Source: Apodospora peruviana (lineage: Eukaryota > Ascomycota > Sordariomycetes > Sordariales > Lasiosphaeriaceae). Taken from it: DNA of 64,000 nucleotides. The translations under genes and the position numbers were made by a program. Of the stretch, positions 9,943-22,588 are shown piece by piece. Location: contig JAUEDM010000007.1 of the NCBI GenBank assembly GCA_033439685.1, positions 868,001 through 932,000 of the forward strand, given 5' to 3'. Position 1 is the first letter of the stretch. Each line of letters begins with the position of its first letter. The notes under the pieces were generated by a model that made no database searches, was not told where the DNA came from, and was given only the letters and a program-made list of their open reading frames with translations.

Positions 9943-11661
9943 ATGGTACCAACATCAGCAACAGAAAAACCGGTCGAGATCCCTCTCCGTCACATCGGAA
10001 AAGGCAGTCCGTCCTCCAGCAGCGGCAGGGTCACGAGCACCACTCTGACAACGACGACGGGAATCAAAGACCCCAGCAACAGCAGCAGCGGCGAAGTCAG
10101 CGCCGTCCAGACCGATATCGAAACCGCCCTAGAAGACAGCCGGCCGAGAAATGAGTTCCAGCAACTACCCCCCGTCGACACGGGGAAAGACGCCTGGCTG
10201 TTTTTGGCCGCCTGTTTTGTGCTAGAATGCCTCGTATGGGGTATGTTATTGTCTTTGTTCGCCCAAGTTTGTGCATCATTAAGCTCACCATTCTTTTCTT
10301 CTGTAGGCATCCCCTTTTCGTTTGGTGTTTTCCAAAACTATTACAGTATTCATGAGCCGTGGGCCAGCTCCGGAAACACTGCTGTCATTGGAACATGTTC
10401 AATGGTATATGGAACTTCTTTTATACACTCAACTTAACCTTTTTCGTTCATAGCTGACACAACAGAAAAAAAGGGCATCATGTACCTCGACACGCCCCTG
10501 ATAATGGGTCTCCTCCGCCGCTTTCCCCGACAAGGCCGGTGGTCGCCCATCTTTGGTCTAGTCATCATGTGCCTCGGGCTCGCCCTGTCCTCCTTCTCGA
10601 CGACGGTAACCCACCTCATCATCACCCAAGGCGTCATCTACGCCATCGGCGGCTCCATCGCCTACTCGCCCTGCATTATTTATCTTGACGAGTGGTTCGT
10701 CATGCGCAAGGGCCTGGCGTACGGCATAATGTGGTCCGGCACCGGCCTCGCCGGCGTCATCCTGCCTTTGCTTCTCGAGTACCTTTTGTCTACCTGCGGT
10801 TTCCAGACCACAGTCCGCCTGTGGGCCTGCCTGGTATTTGTTCTTACCGCCCCCCTGGCGTACTACATCAAACCACGCATCCCGGCACCACTGTCCTCCT
10901 CCGCAGCAAGCACGTACAAACCCTTTGCCTTGCGCTTCGTTCTCTCGCAAAAGTTCATGCTGTACCAGCTCGCCAACATAGTCGAAGCCGTCGGTTTCTT
11001 CCTGCCGGCCATCTACCTGCCCTCGTACGCGCGCAGCACGCTGGGCGCAAGCCCGTTTCCCTCCGCGTTGACGCTGCTTTTGCTTAATGTTGCGTCGGTG
11101 TTCGGGTGCGTCGCCATGGGCTCGCTGATTGATCGGTGGCATGTCACGACCTGCATTCTTGTTTCCACGATCGGCGCCACGCTGGGCACGTTTCTGTTGT
11201 GGGGGTTTTCGATGAACCTTCCTGTCCTATACATTTTTTGTCTTGTGTACGGCCTATTTGCGGGTTCGTTTACCTCGACTTGGCCGGGTATTATGCGGGA
11301 GATGGCGAGGGAGAGGATTTCCGTGTCGACTACCACGAACATCACGGGGTCGGGAGCAAATGGAAGTAACAGCACAAATATGTTGGTTAGTAACGATGAC
11401 CATGGTAATAATGGACACAGTGGTGAGGAGTACGGAAACAATGTCGATCCTGTCATGGTGTTTGGTTTCTTGGCTCTTGGTCGCGGAGTCGGGAATGTCG
11501 TCTCGGGCCCTCTTAGCGAGGCATTGGTCCGGGGCGCTCCGTGGCAGGGCGAGGCCGTGGGTGGATACGGGAGCGGATATGGGAGTTTGATTGCCTTTAC
11601 GGGGGTGACGGCGCTCTTTGGCGGAGGTAGTTATGTTTGGAGGAGGTTGGGGTGGTTATAG
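9943..11661 (+). CDS. Major facilitator superfamily transporter, monocarboxylate (MCT/Mch) type
   Basis: Three exons, 9943-10240, 10307-10404 and 10474-11661, 527 residues; introns are 66 and 69 bp. Residues 1-80 are a Ser/Thr-rich cytosolic tail. The first membrane segment begins at about 86 (DAWLFLAACFVLECLVWG) and runs into FSFGVFQNYY, the loop typical of the fungal MCT family. Around twelve hydrophobic segments follow, with YLDEWFVMRKGLAYGIMWSG as the MFS loop 4 region. After TM10 an Asn/Ser/Gly-rich insert (about 415-450) precedes the last two segments. Relatives include putative monocarboxylate and riboflavin transporters; the substrate cannot be told from sequence. The acceptor before exon 3 (AAAAAAAG then GGC) was chosen because it alone restores the conserved CSMGIMYLD junction. 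Confidence 0.85.
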
Positions 11662-12566
11662 ATACAGGATATAATCCGTACATATTGGGGATTAAAAAAA
11701 AAGGGGGTGAGTATAGATATTATACTGGCCATGGAAAATTAGTATTTTGTCTCGTTTGTAGAGTAGGTTATGGTTATATAGATGAGCACTTGTTCTTTTT
11801 TCTTGTTGTGTGTAGGTTGTGGAAGAGGGAGGATGGATGAGGTTGGTTAGGAAGATAACTTATATCTAAAAGAACATTTTACTCATTGATAGTATTCTTT
11901 GGCTATAAGAAACCAAACCTAGGTCATTTAAATAAGAAAACTATCCTGAGAGTAAATACAGATTAAAGCGCCCCTGAATCAACACACTTCGAGAAGCAGT
12001 TACGGTAAACGACTTCTGGAATACAAGGTGTGGATAATGACAACAGGGGCTGTAACTCGAACCCATACCCCTGTAGCCCTCTGACGTTAGTGACCTAGCA
12101 CCATCTAAGTCTAGGCCAGGCTGGCCAGGCACGCCTCCCCGAAATCCCCGGAATGTCGATCAAGCTTGGGGATATCGGCGGGGAATAGGGCCGGCCAATG
12201 GGAGCCAAGAAGCGACCGTGTTCCAAGGGAGTTCTTGGAGAAGGGCTCTGTGCCACTTCGTTCTATGCATTCGAAACACAAGAAAAGCTGACACGACGGG
12301 AGGAACTTGAAGTTCAGAGCTGGCATCTGGAAACCCTCCCCTCTTTTCATTACCTGGAGTTGTTGGACTTTTGTACTGAATTCGGCAAGCGATAATGTGT
12401 AAACTTCGGTAAACCGAACCACCTATATCCAATGACCACGGCGCAAACTCCCCGCCAAAACGACAACGACGACGACGATCACGATTATTAGCGGTACAGG
12501 ACTCAACTGGTGGTGGAAGTGGCATAAGAGAAGAAGGCGAGATAGTTTGAAGAAGACCCGCCCATC
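11662..12566. other. Spacer between MFS transporter and glutaminyl cyclase genes
   Basis: AT-rich 3'UTR of the transporter, then the promoter of the cyclase. A minus-strand stretch at 12046-12125 has a B-box-like GGTTCGAGT but no tRNA fold (see rejected list). No gene recognised. Confidence 0.5.
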
Positions 12567-13861
12567 ATGGAGCAACTACATCGTTTCTCGGAAACGATAC
12601 CACCAACCCGGTCCAGCGAGGCGGCCACACAACGACGACAACGACCCCGATTACGACAGTCACCCTTACACTTCACACTACTACTACTCTCACTCATCCT
12701 TTTATTTACAACTATACCAAACGGCGCATCAGCATACAAGCCCCTATCAGATAACTTCCTCCGCCAGATCCCGGCCGCCGACGACGGCGACTTCGACATC
12801 CACACGGGGCAGCTCCTCGCGCCCATCTTGATTCCTCGAGTTCCGGGGACAGAAGGCCAACGGCAAGTGCAACAACACTTTGTGTCCTTCTTTCGCAAAA
12901 ACTTACCCAAGTGGGAAATCATATGGCAGAACTCGACTTCCACAACCCCGGCGACGGGCGACAGGCAGATCCCGTTCGCGAACCTTATCTTCAGGCGGAC
13001 GCCGCCTTGGACAAAGCCGGGCCAGAGCGGGCTGCTGACGCTCGTGGCGCACTACGACAGCAAGATGAAGCCCGAGGGCTTCATCGGGGCTATCGATAGC
13101 GCTGCGCCGTGCGCCGTGCTCATGCATGCTGCTAAGAGCATCGATGGGTACCTAACGCAGATGCATGACGAGATGGTCAAGCTCGGCGAGGGCGGCACAC
13201 CAGAAATGGATATGGGTGTGCAGATTCTGTTGCTGGATGGTGAGGAGGCGTTTGTCGACTGGACTGATACCGATTCGTTGTATGGTGCGCGGTGAGTTCC
13301 GCCCCTTTTCCATTAAAAGGGAAAGTTGTTTACTGACATGTTTGTAGGTCCCTCGCGCAAAAGTGGGAAAACACGCCGTACCCAGCCAAATCAAAGTACC
13401 AGAACCCGCTTCGCCAAATCTCGCTCTTTGTCTTGTTAGACCTACTAGGCACGGCCAACTCGGTCGTGCCTTCGTATTTCCTGACCACGCACTGGGCGTA
13501 CAAGGCGATGGCGGCGGTAGAATCCCGAATGCGGCGGCTGGGCCTGCTCCAGAGCAAGCCGACGCGGGGCGCATTCCTACCGGAAGCCGACAAGACGGCC
13601 GACCGGTTCTACCCCGTCGGCATGGGCGACGACCACGTGCCCTTCATGTACAGGGGCGCGCCGGTCCTGCATCTCATTCCCTCGCCGTTCCCGATGGGGA
13701 TATGGCACACGCTCAACGACGACGGCGCGCATTTGGATATGCCCACCGTGAAGGACTGGGCCAAGATCGTCACGGGGTTTGCGCTCGAGTGGTTGGATAT
13801 GATGGAGGTTGAACCCGAGGAAGCCGGAACGACCAAGGAAAAGTCCGGGAAAGCGCGATAG
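12567..13861 (+). CDS. Glutaminyl-peptide cyclotransferase (M28-fold glutaminyl cyclase)
   Basis: Two exons, 12567-13291 and 13348-13861 (56-bp intron), 412 residues. It converts N-terminal Gln to pyroglutamate on secretory-pathway proteins. A hydrophobic segment at about 36-56 (HFTLLLLSLILLFTTI...) should act as a signal anchor, so the catalytic part is lumenal or secreted. The single-zinc site of the animal-type enzyme is visible: LVAHYDSK, then DSAAPCAVLM (zinc Asp), LLLDGEEAF (catalytic Glu pair) and GDDHVPFMYRG (zinc His). An alternative call is a Zn aminopeptidase of the M28 family, but the DSAxPCA and DDHxPF motifs are those of glutaminyl cyclase. The frame begins MEQLHRF; a later Met is not available before the anchor. 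Confidence 0.9.
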
Positions 13862-14436
13862 CTAGCCCTGATATTGTAGCTGGGCTTTTGAAATGGCGTT
13901 GGTGTTAGTCCCTTTTTTGTTTTCGGAAGCCATGTAATTATGTATTATGAGGCCTCATCTAGGCAAACTGAAGCTGTTGAATGCCTACCTACCGAGTGTT
14001 AACAGATAACCCCCAATATTACGCGAACAAGATGTACTAGGAAGTATTATCTACGCGTGATAAGGCAGACGATTGCAGGCGTTGAAATTGAAAGAGGCCA
14101 GTCTCCAGCCAGGAAACCTGCACCCCTTACACTAGACACGTTGCTTGTCTAAAAATTAGGGAGTCGTCTTCTCTCTACCTAGAAAAACAGATGGGGAATC
14201 TTTAACAAAAAAAGTTGAATTTTTCACTGAAAATGCATAAAGAACTCCCCCTTCCTCTGTTTGTGCCGTTGTTGAAACCTTGTAACCCGGATTTTGTTGT
14301 CCATCCTTCACTGTTTATGCATGGATCCTCCCAACGCCGCGACAACTATACAAAAGAGAACTAGAAAACTCCGGCAGCCCATCGAGTTGAATTGATTAAT
14401 GGGTCATGTTACGGGGGTGTTTGTTCGTTGCTATAT
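13862..14436. other. Convergent 3' spacer between glutaminyl cyclase and adenosine kinase
   Basis: Both flanking genes end here. AT-rich, with no open frame of note; presumably only 3'UTRs and polyadenylation signals. Confidence 0.6.
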
Positions 14437-15809
14437 TTAGAGGGTGGACTTGTAGGTCTGCTTAGGGAAGGGATACCTGTTGTGTTTGTTAGCAGACAGT
14501 TTCTCAATATGCGATAGCAGTCGGAACTTACGAGGGACCGAGCTCTCTGATGCTCAGGCCAGCGAGCCACTGGCCCATATCAACGCACTCGGCAAGCGGG
14601 CGACCCTCCATAAGGCCAGCGCAGAAGCCGCCGGCAAAGGCATCGCCGGCACCGTTCGTGTCGTTGATCTCCTCCTTGAGGACATTGTGCACGGGGTACT
14701 CCTTGACCTCGTCCTCACCCTGCACGGCCACAAGAGTCGGCTCAGTGCCGTGGGTGACGATCGCCACGCGCTTGCGCTGTTTGTTGACCTTGGGCAGGTT
14801 GGCGAGCGCCTTGGCGATCTCCTTAAGGTCAGTGGTTCCCAGATCATGCGACTGGGCGTAGGCCTCAGCCTCCTGCTCATTGCCGATCACGTAGTCCCAG
14901 TACGGCGCAGAGGCATCTAGGGGATTCTTGAAGAACTGGGGAATGAAGGGCGCGGACAGAGACAGGATAAGCGGCTTGTTTCCACTGGCGGCCTGCTTGC
15001 ACAGTTCCATGATAGCCGGAGGGCAGACTAGGACGTACGGTCAGTCTCGGTGAACTTTGTTCAGAACAAAAAGACAGAAACGTGGAGGTTAATTACCTGT
15101 GAAATGGTAGCCACCAACATAGTAGGCCTCGGCGTTCTCGACAAGCGACCAGACCTCGGGCTTCTTCAGATGCTCGAGATCGTAGTGGTTCGCGGCACCG
15201 AGATCGGTGCACATGCTGCGGTGGTGACCCGTGATGACAACACCACACCGGCCAGTCGGCTTCTCGGGGTCGACCCGGTACTCGACGCGGAGGCCGGCCT
15301 GCTTGACAGCATCGTGGAGGATGGCGGCGTACTTATCATCGCCAACACCGCCAAGGTAGACGACGCTGTTAGGGGGGAGGATGTACTGGGCGCCACGGGC
15401 CGTGTTCTGCGCCGCGCCACCAGCAATCAGCTTGGCGTCGTAGTTGTTGAGCAGGTCCTCGTAGAGGCCCAGGTGCTTCTCCTCGGCTAGGATCGCATCG
15501 TTCTCCTTGAGTTCGTACTTGTCGAGCAGCTCCTGGTTGCCAACGGCCTGGATGTCTAAAGCGCGAGGCAGCTGTTAGTCACCTTGATTGCCACTATTGC
15601 GTGCGCTACAGACAAAATGAGCTACCCGGGGAGAAAGTACAAAGAACCAGGGGCTGTTCATATTGTGCGGTGAAGACGCCGGAGATAAGAGGAGACTGGG
15701 AGTGGGGGAAACGGGCATGTATAGCGCCAATTGAGTCTGTCACGAAGTTTATCTTACCGAGAAGAGGGTTCTCCAAGCACAAGAGTCTAAAGTCCTTCGT
15801 GGGCGCCAT
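14437..15809 (-). CDS. ado1: Adenosine kinase
   Basis: Four exons, 15809-15758, 15555-15097, 15027-14532 and 14476-14437, 348 residues; introns are 202, 69 and 55 bp. It phosphorylates adenosine to AMP, which removes the adenosine formed by S-adenosylhomocysteine hydrolase and so supports methylation reactions. PfkB/ribokinase fold: LCLENPLL|DIQAVG at the N-terminus, KLIAGGAAQNTARGAQ and GRCGVVITG in the nucleoside-binding lid region, and the C-terminal anion-hole motif DTNGAGDAFAGGF with catalytic Asp299. The last exon codes only 13 residues (ending TYKSTL) but is needed for the usual C-terminus. The start follows the family (MAPTKDFRLLCLENPLL). Confidence 0.94.
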
Positions 15810-16674
15810 GCTGCTGGATTGAAGTCTGCGGTGAGGATAACGTGCTATAACGGATGCTGATGGCTTAAGGAAAGCTTTTCGAGCGGTTGTGAGGAGGAGT
15901 TCGAAGTTCCCTGGAGGGGTAGTGGGACGGTGAGCTAATGGCGGGGTTGCTGAGGTCTTACCGCCTTCGGCCTTTTCCCTCGCGCCCAGCCTGGTGCACA
16001 TCTGTTGCTGACAGACCTGGCAACCCCAGCGGCCGGGGGAATGGGAGTCCTAGCCCGAAGCCCGGGACGGAGTTTCGGACAAGCTTCGGTCATCATTGTC
16101 TTGAGCATACTGTAGGGGATTGCTCCAAACGCCAATGAAGGTGTGTTTCCACTTCCCTAGGGACTGCCCGGTGACTGCGATAACTCTCCGCAAAAAAACA
16201 TAAATGTCATCAGAGTTGACTGCTTATTACCATTGACATAAGAGCACCATCATGGCACTGATCTCCAAGGACATCAAAAACGGGGTAACTGTAAATGACG
16301 AGACAACCAACACTGCAGTCGGCAGGGAGGAAATGGACTCCTTCTTTGCTCATTCCACCGATCAATTCACATTGGACGATAACCTTACTACGCCTAGCCT
16401 TCCTTGGCTCCAACCATTATTTCCGAGTCCCTCATATAGTGACATCTCGAATATTCATGGTCGTCTCGTTTCCCGACACTCGAAAACACGGCTTGTAAAA
16501 AAAAGGCCAGCACCGTTCCTCGCTGCTGTTGGGAATCTCATTCTATTCCTTACGGCCCATGATGCCTGTAGGAAGATCATGTCTCCCACCCGCTCTCGCA
16601 GTACCGTAACTACAAAGCAGCAAAGACCAATGCAATCCGTTGAACCCCTACCCAGATGTAGAACCGTAAAAGCC
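15810..16674. other. Spacer between adenosine kinase promoter and RPL8 3' end
   Basis: Holds the ado1 promoter and the rpl8 3'UTR. A 184-codon plus-strand frame (16252-16806) runs antisense into the last rpl8 exon and is treated as spurious. Confidence 0.55.
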
Positions 16675-17725
16675 TTACTCCTTCGTCTTCTGGGTACCAC
16701 GCAGCAGACCCGTTCTTCTCGCAGCAATGAGACCAGCCTTTTGTCCCTGGGCGGCGTATCTGGAGATTGTGGACGCCTTACCGATATGTTGATGGTTACC
16801 CTGTAGCACCATGTTAGTATCCGATTCATCTTCCAAAGACCAGAAATACTTACACCACCGTGAGGATGGTCGACGGGGTTCATGGCAACACCACGAGTCT
16901 TGGGCCAGCTGTTACGCTTGACAGCGAACTTATGCTTGGCGCGAGACGCCTCTGTAGAAATTCATCAGCAATCTGTTCGTCCGGTGCCCGCCAGAATCTC
17001 GTGACCACGTACTAAGAAGGGGCTTGTCTGTTCTGCCACCACCAGCGACAATACCGATCATACCACGGGAGTTGCTGCTGACGACCTTCTTGGCTCCGGA
17101 GGGGAGCTTGATGCGGGTCTTGCCCTCATCGGGGTTGTGGCCGACAACTGTAATGTAGTTTCCGGATGTGCGGCCGAGTGTGCCACGGTCGCCAACCTTC
17201 TCCTCGACGTTGGAGACAACGGTACCCTCGGGAACGGAAGCCAGGGGAAGAATGTTTCCGACGGTCAGGGTGGCGTTCTTTCCGGCGTAGATGAACTGGC
17301 CGGTGTACATGCCCTCGTTGGCGATGAAGGTCTCGGTCTGCTTCTTGAACTTGTAGGGGCTGTTGAAGACGACACGGGCTAGAGGCGCACCACGACCGGG
17401 GTCGTGGATGATCTCCTTCACGATACCACGGACGTAGCCATGACGCTCCGAGAAATCGAGGGAGCGGAACTTGGCAGGCGCCTTCCGGAGACGGGTGTTC
17501 GCCGTGAAGATGCTGCCGCGGCCCTTACGCTGGTTGCGAATCTAGAAGCAACAAAATCCAGAGGTTAGCATTCGGCCCTCTGTCCCCAATTCCATTGCCC
17601 TAATCGCATCTCGAAATTGTCGATAGCATCGCCGTCGGTCGGTCGAGCTCGGTCGAATTTGCGCAGCAATCGGTGCAATGAAATTCAGATGGTGATAATC
17701 AGATATTACTTACGACGCGACCCAT
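16675..17725 (-). CDS. rpl8: 60S ribosomal protein L8 (uL2)
   Basis: Four exons, 17725-17714, 17541-17013, 16951-16854 and 16800-16675, exactly 254 residues as in most eukaryotes; introns are 172, 61 and 53 bp. uL2 sits at the peptidyl-transferase centre and is essential for subunit joining. The first exon codes only MGRV, a layout common in fungal ribosomal protein genes, where the first intron often carries regulatory signals. Seen: IRNQRKG, FIYAGKNATLTVGN, GRTSGNYITVVGHNPD, GMIGIVAGGGRTDKPLL, and the nearly invariant RGVAMNPVDHPHGG with its histidine close to the active site, followed by GNHQHIGK. Confidence 0.96.
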
Positions 17726-20251
17726 CTTGTCCTTCCTTGTTGATGTGGAAGAAAGGGGACTGGGTTGACTCGGTGGATGAGGGAGATGGTTAAGTTGCGA
17801 CCTGGAAATGCTCCCAAGGTCAGTGAGGATATTTTTCCAAATTTCTGTGTGGAATCCACCAGCCACACCAACCTAGGTGCAGCTACTGCAAGTGCCCTAA
17901 CGCGGGGTGTGGCAGAGTCAAGTGGCTTGTGTTTGCTGTCACGTGTTCTCCTTCTTGAACCCCACTTTCAGGCTTTCTGTGCAATCTTGGCGAGCCGTCT
18001 CATTGACATTCGCTGCAGCCTTGTGATACAATCTCGAGCTGCGAAATCGACAATCTTCTGTATACAGCACAACTTAAAGAGACGAGACCCTACCAGCGCC
18101 GAAAAACACATGCGGCGCATGTCGTGACGATAAAATAGGATTGAAGTTGAAGGCTGACTTGGATATCCTAATGGATAGGACCTTAACACATCTCTTGAAT
18201 ACCGGGAATTTGTCTGGAGTTTGGACGATGAGCAGCTCAGAATGAGATGGAGAGAACACACCGTTCAGTGACGTACTATGCAGCTTCTGAGCACAATTGC
18301 CTAGTATTTTTCAGAAGACTCAGAGGACTATTAGATCCTTGCCGGGTCGATCTTGTCGAGGTCGTACATTCCACAATGCTCAAATCCCAGTTCACGACAT
18401 ATAGCACCTCACCCGTCGTCGTCCAGGCCGCCATCTGGCAAACAGCACTGGGAGCTGTATTATCTGGTGGATCCCCGGACTTCCGGAACCCAACACAGAC
18501 GGTCTCATGAGAAACGGTTCAAGGTTGAGTCTTGACAAAAGCTGGATGATGTCCCCACACTGGCATACGATGCTTAGAGGACAGTGCCATTTGGAGCTCT
18601 TGGCATATGTCACACGGTACGCGCCGACCGTTTGGTGCAAGTGCCACGCCCAAAAAGCCCCGACCAGTCATCCCACTCACGGGGTCACCGTTCGCCCCGT
18701 CTTTGCCCAACCTCACAACCTCACAGAATGAACACGTCAAACGACGAACTTGGGCCATGACAGCGTCAAACCACCTCATCCAAAAACGTCAATATGTGTG
18801 CATCGAAATGTTCGTCAGCTTACTCTCTGCAACTCTGGGATGGTTCTAACCGTACTTAGGTCCTAAAATTGACGCCGATGGATGAGTCCAGTTTACGGCC
18901 TTCTGCGCGATTTCCATTGATTAATTATCGTGGGTTTCGCAGTTTTGGGTCGTGATGGCTCCTGGTCTGGCGATGTGGACCTGTCGCGAGTGAGAGGTTG
19001 GGGCGTGCTTTTCAGATGTGATCGAGCGATCGATGGAAATGCAGCGGTCCCTCAACTCTCCGAGTTGACCTCAATCAATCGCAACACCATTTCGCCCCTT
19101 CCACATCGGACGCCTCAAGCTTACAAGTGCAAGCTGAAGCTAGCTGATCCGGGCAGCTGTCATCATCCATATTGCCGGTATCCACTGGCAATACGGCTTC
19201 CATGTTTTCTGTTGCTGCAATTCCTGTGCCCCGATGACATTGTACGGGCCTTGCAACATACTCTCTGACGAAACCGTCTGACGCCGTGTTGTCACAAACT
19301 GGCGATGGATGGGGCACCTCTCGCAGTGCGTTTGTGTTGCTGGAGAGAAGCGGGCTGGGAGATGGCAGAAATCGCCGTGCCTGGTCGGCAAAACTCCAAC
19401 AACGCGTTGGCCAAATAGGTGATATCATCGCTCCCCTCTCAATTTTTTCGGGCTGCGTATTGGGCGCTACATACGGTACTACATATGAGAGGGGCTCGCA
19501 ATGGGTCCGGATGCTAGATGGCAACTGGTCGGAGGTGCAGCTTTTTCGTTAACCAGGACGTCGACGCCCGATGGCCTGGTTGCCCTCCCAGACCGCCTTC
19601 TTGGCTGGCGCAATGGTGATGTGGGGGTTTGGGCAACATGCGTTTGTTCAGCAAGCACTTGGCTTCCTATTATTCATGAAAAGTGGTTTCTCTGGGCGAA
19701 TCATGCGAGTTGTTAGCTATAATAGACGGTGTCTTTCGTGATGGTGAATGGTTCAAATGGAAATATACGAGTGGGGATGGAGCCTTGGAAAGGCGTGTGA
19801 GGAAGGATATGTTAGTAGGATGAGTGGTTGGCGGTGTGCTTGATGGTGTCTCTGGCGAACCGGACAGGAGCTTTGTTCACAGCTGGGATAAGTTAGACAT
19901 GAGAATGGATTTAGTCAAACCAACCTATCATAGTCACCTTCCGCGGATCTTACCCTGAGGCTGGCAATGTGAACGGCAAAGGCCTGAGCCGTCATTGTTG
20001 CCCGGTACGCAATTTCTTGCAGCCGACCCATCTTCCCTCCATCCCTCCAAAGTGCCGTCTTGGGCCCTTGACCAGACCTAAGCTCCCGTGGTTCCTACGT
20101 ATTACTCGTCCCCTCCCGCACTCGCCTCCACAGCCCGCACTCCAGCAGAGGTCCTGAGCCGCACGTACTTCCACTTAAACCTTCTGCCCCTGCAAATCTA
20201 CGAGACGACCGCGACCTTTCCTTGTACAACTACAAGCAGCAACCGCGCACC
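17726..20251. promoter_or_regulatory. Long divergent spacer between rpl8 and the WHIM-domain gene
   Basis: About 2.5 kb with promoters for both neighbours and nothing else I can recognise. The longest frames (80-149 codons) lack any family motif and overlap each other on both strands. Confidence 0.5.
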
Positions 20252-22588
20252 ATGACCGACGACGAATCCTCGGAGCTCTCGTCCATCTCGTCGCTGTCGG
20301 CGCCGCCCAGCGACGATGAGTCCGACATCCAATTGGAGGAGAAGCATGGCATCTTAAAGTTCTTCCACAAGGTCGACAAAAACCCGGCCCTGGAGCCCAA
20401 AGAGCCCTCGCCGCCACCACGCAAGAGGGAGCCCTCCCCGCCCCACGAATATGTTCTAGCCGATAATCCAGACATTGCTGTACGTATTTGCGCAAAAGAT
20501 CGCGTTACTGCCCCGCTACGTCACGAAAGATCGCGTCGGGTGTCCGGTTGTGCGCTGTGCACGGCCAGCCTTGGTCGACGCCACCGCCTTCCACTTGTAC
20601 CGCATCGACCGACAGAACGCTTTACTAACTTTCTCTCTCAACCTACAGTTCATTGTCATGTTTCGTGCCCGCTTTACCGAAGCATTCCCAAAAAGCCTTG
20701 CCAATTTCGGCCCACAGGAATTGGAGCGCGATGTGGTGGAGCAAATACCCGGCGAGCGCGTCGAGGCCTTCCTCTGCGCCCTGCTGGGTCTCCTGTTGAA
20801 CCGCAAGCAAGATGTCAAGTATGTCGTGTTCCCCCTTCTTGGGTTCTTTGTGCATGATCACGAGCTCCGACTGACTCCAGGCGGTATACAGACCCGGACA
20901 CTACAATCGCGCGTTGGAGGAAGCTATCCAGACACATAAGAGTCAATGGGCCAAGAATTGGGAGAGCAAGAACCCACTCTCCGGATCAGCCACCTTTTCT
21001 TCCATGACGCCGGTCGAACGAGTATGCGCTCCTCTTTTATCCCTTTCGGATATTGTCTCCTACTGACCGGTGACGACCATTGCAGCTCACCCTCCTACGC
21101 GCACTCGTCGAATGGACTCTCTCGTCCTCAGACGTAGTCAAGACAATGATCAACCAGGGCTACAAGAACCGCCACGAAGACGACCTAAATATCACGCTGA
21201 GCGTGCAGCCATGGGGCAGCGACGGTGATAAGCGACGCTACTTCCTGATCGAAGGGAACGACGACACGGCCTTTCGCGTATACCGAGAGAGCAACCCGGC
21301 AGGCGTACAGCGGACCTGGTGGAGCGTGGCGGGGACTATTGACGAGCTCAAGGCGCTCAGCGAAAAGCTCGAGACGAACGACGGCGGCCCCAAGGCTCGC
21401 GCGTTGGCCAAGAGGATCAATAATAGCATCCCGCGGTTCGAGGCAACAGAGGAGAAGCGCAAGCGCAGGGAATACCGCCTGCTTCGGAAGGAAGCCTTCA
21501 AGCGCCCGGAGACGGGCTTCTCGGTCTACGAGGGGCGTACGAGAGGAAAGCGGATGAAGTACACATATTCGGACGACGAGGACGATTTCAACTCGGACTC
21601 GACGAACCGCCGGTCGACGAGGAATACGAGAAATCATACCCCAGCGGAACCTAGTGGTCTGGTTACTACGGCGAGCGGCCGACAAGTCCGCGCCCCGACC
21701 CGACTGAATGCTGAGAGCGCCAGCACCGGCGCACCTAGCGCTCCCCCGAGCGTTCAAGACGACACGTACAATGAAGACGCGGAGATGACTCAGGACGAAC
21801 CCGTGGGACCGACGGGACGCCCTCGGCGCTCTGCGGCGGTAAATCATGGCACGAACGGCTGGCGTAGCAGCAAGAAGCGCAAGAGCGAGGAGTATGAGTC
21901 TGGTGAGGAAGACGACGGAGGTAGTTCGCCAGACTTCGGAGACGACGAGGAAGATGGGGATGTTGTTCTGGACGAGGAGGACGAGGAGGAAGACGAGTTT
22001 GCGGAAGACGAGGTTGTGGACGATGACGACGACCTCGTGGACGACGTTGCCGCACCCAAATCGCCGGCGATATTCAAGTTTCCTATCAAAGCCACCATTG
22101 GCCAGGATGGGAAGGCTAAGATGGTTCCCGGCCCACCTCCGGCTGTTTCTGGGCTCATCAAGCGCAAATATCCCCGCGCGGCACATCGGAATATTGTCAT
22201 TAGCGATGAGTCGTCTACGCCGAATACCCCTGGTGGTGGGATGGGCAGGCGGGATGAGGATGATGACGACAATGAGGATGATGAGGACTCTGTGCAGGAT
22301 GAACCTGAGGAGGAGCCACCCGCTGCTGAGTCCATCGCCGTGGTGATTAAGCCGCGACCTGCGACGGCTTCTGTTACCGAGGCATCCACCGCGACCATCA
22401 CCAAAGCAACGAACGGTAATGGTGTTGTTGCACATCCCGGTACCCCTATCAAGGCTGCTTCGAATGGCGGGCCGCAGCAGCAGCCGCCGACAACAGCAGC
22501 TCTGGCTTTTAGAGGAAGTCCGGAGAAACCGCCGGCGGCTGCTACTGCTGCAGCTGCTCTTCCACGCCCCGCGACTATCGATGTTTGA
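20252..22588 (+). CDS. DDT/WHIM-domain chromatin-remodelling accessory protein (RSF1/Ioc3-like)
   Basis: Four exons, 20252-20479, 20649-20818, 20892-21021 and 21086-22588, 676 residues; introns are 169, 73 and 64 bp. The N-terminus is Ser/Asp-rich. A DDT-like helical segment (about 77-130, FIVMFRARFTEAFPKSLANF, then LERDVVEQIPGERVEAFLCALLGLLL) is followed by KPGHYNRALEEAI, a WHIM1-type helix (MTPVERLTLLRALVEWTL, about 170-187), and a WHIM2/3-like block ending RRYFLIEGNDDTAFRVYRE and TWWSVAGTIDELKALSEKL. Proteins with this order are partners of ISWI remodellers that measure nucleosome spacing. The C-terminal half is disordered, with KKRKSEEYE as a nuclear signal and very acidic blocks. The family call is by pattern only; which ISWI complex it joins is unknown. 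Confidence 0.75.

Noticed and set aside
12046..12125. tRNA-like stretch on the minus strand with GGTTCGAGT
   Set aside because: The B-box resemblance is good, but I could not pair the acceptor, anticodon or T stems. At most a decayed tRNA or tRNA-derived element.
16252..16806. 184-codon plus-strand frame
   Set aside because: It runs antisense through the last exon of rpl8 and shows no family motif.
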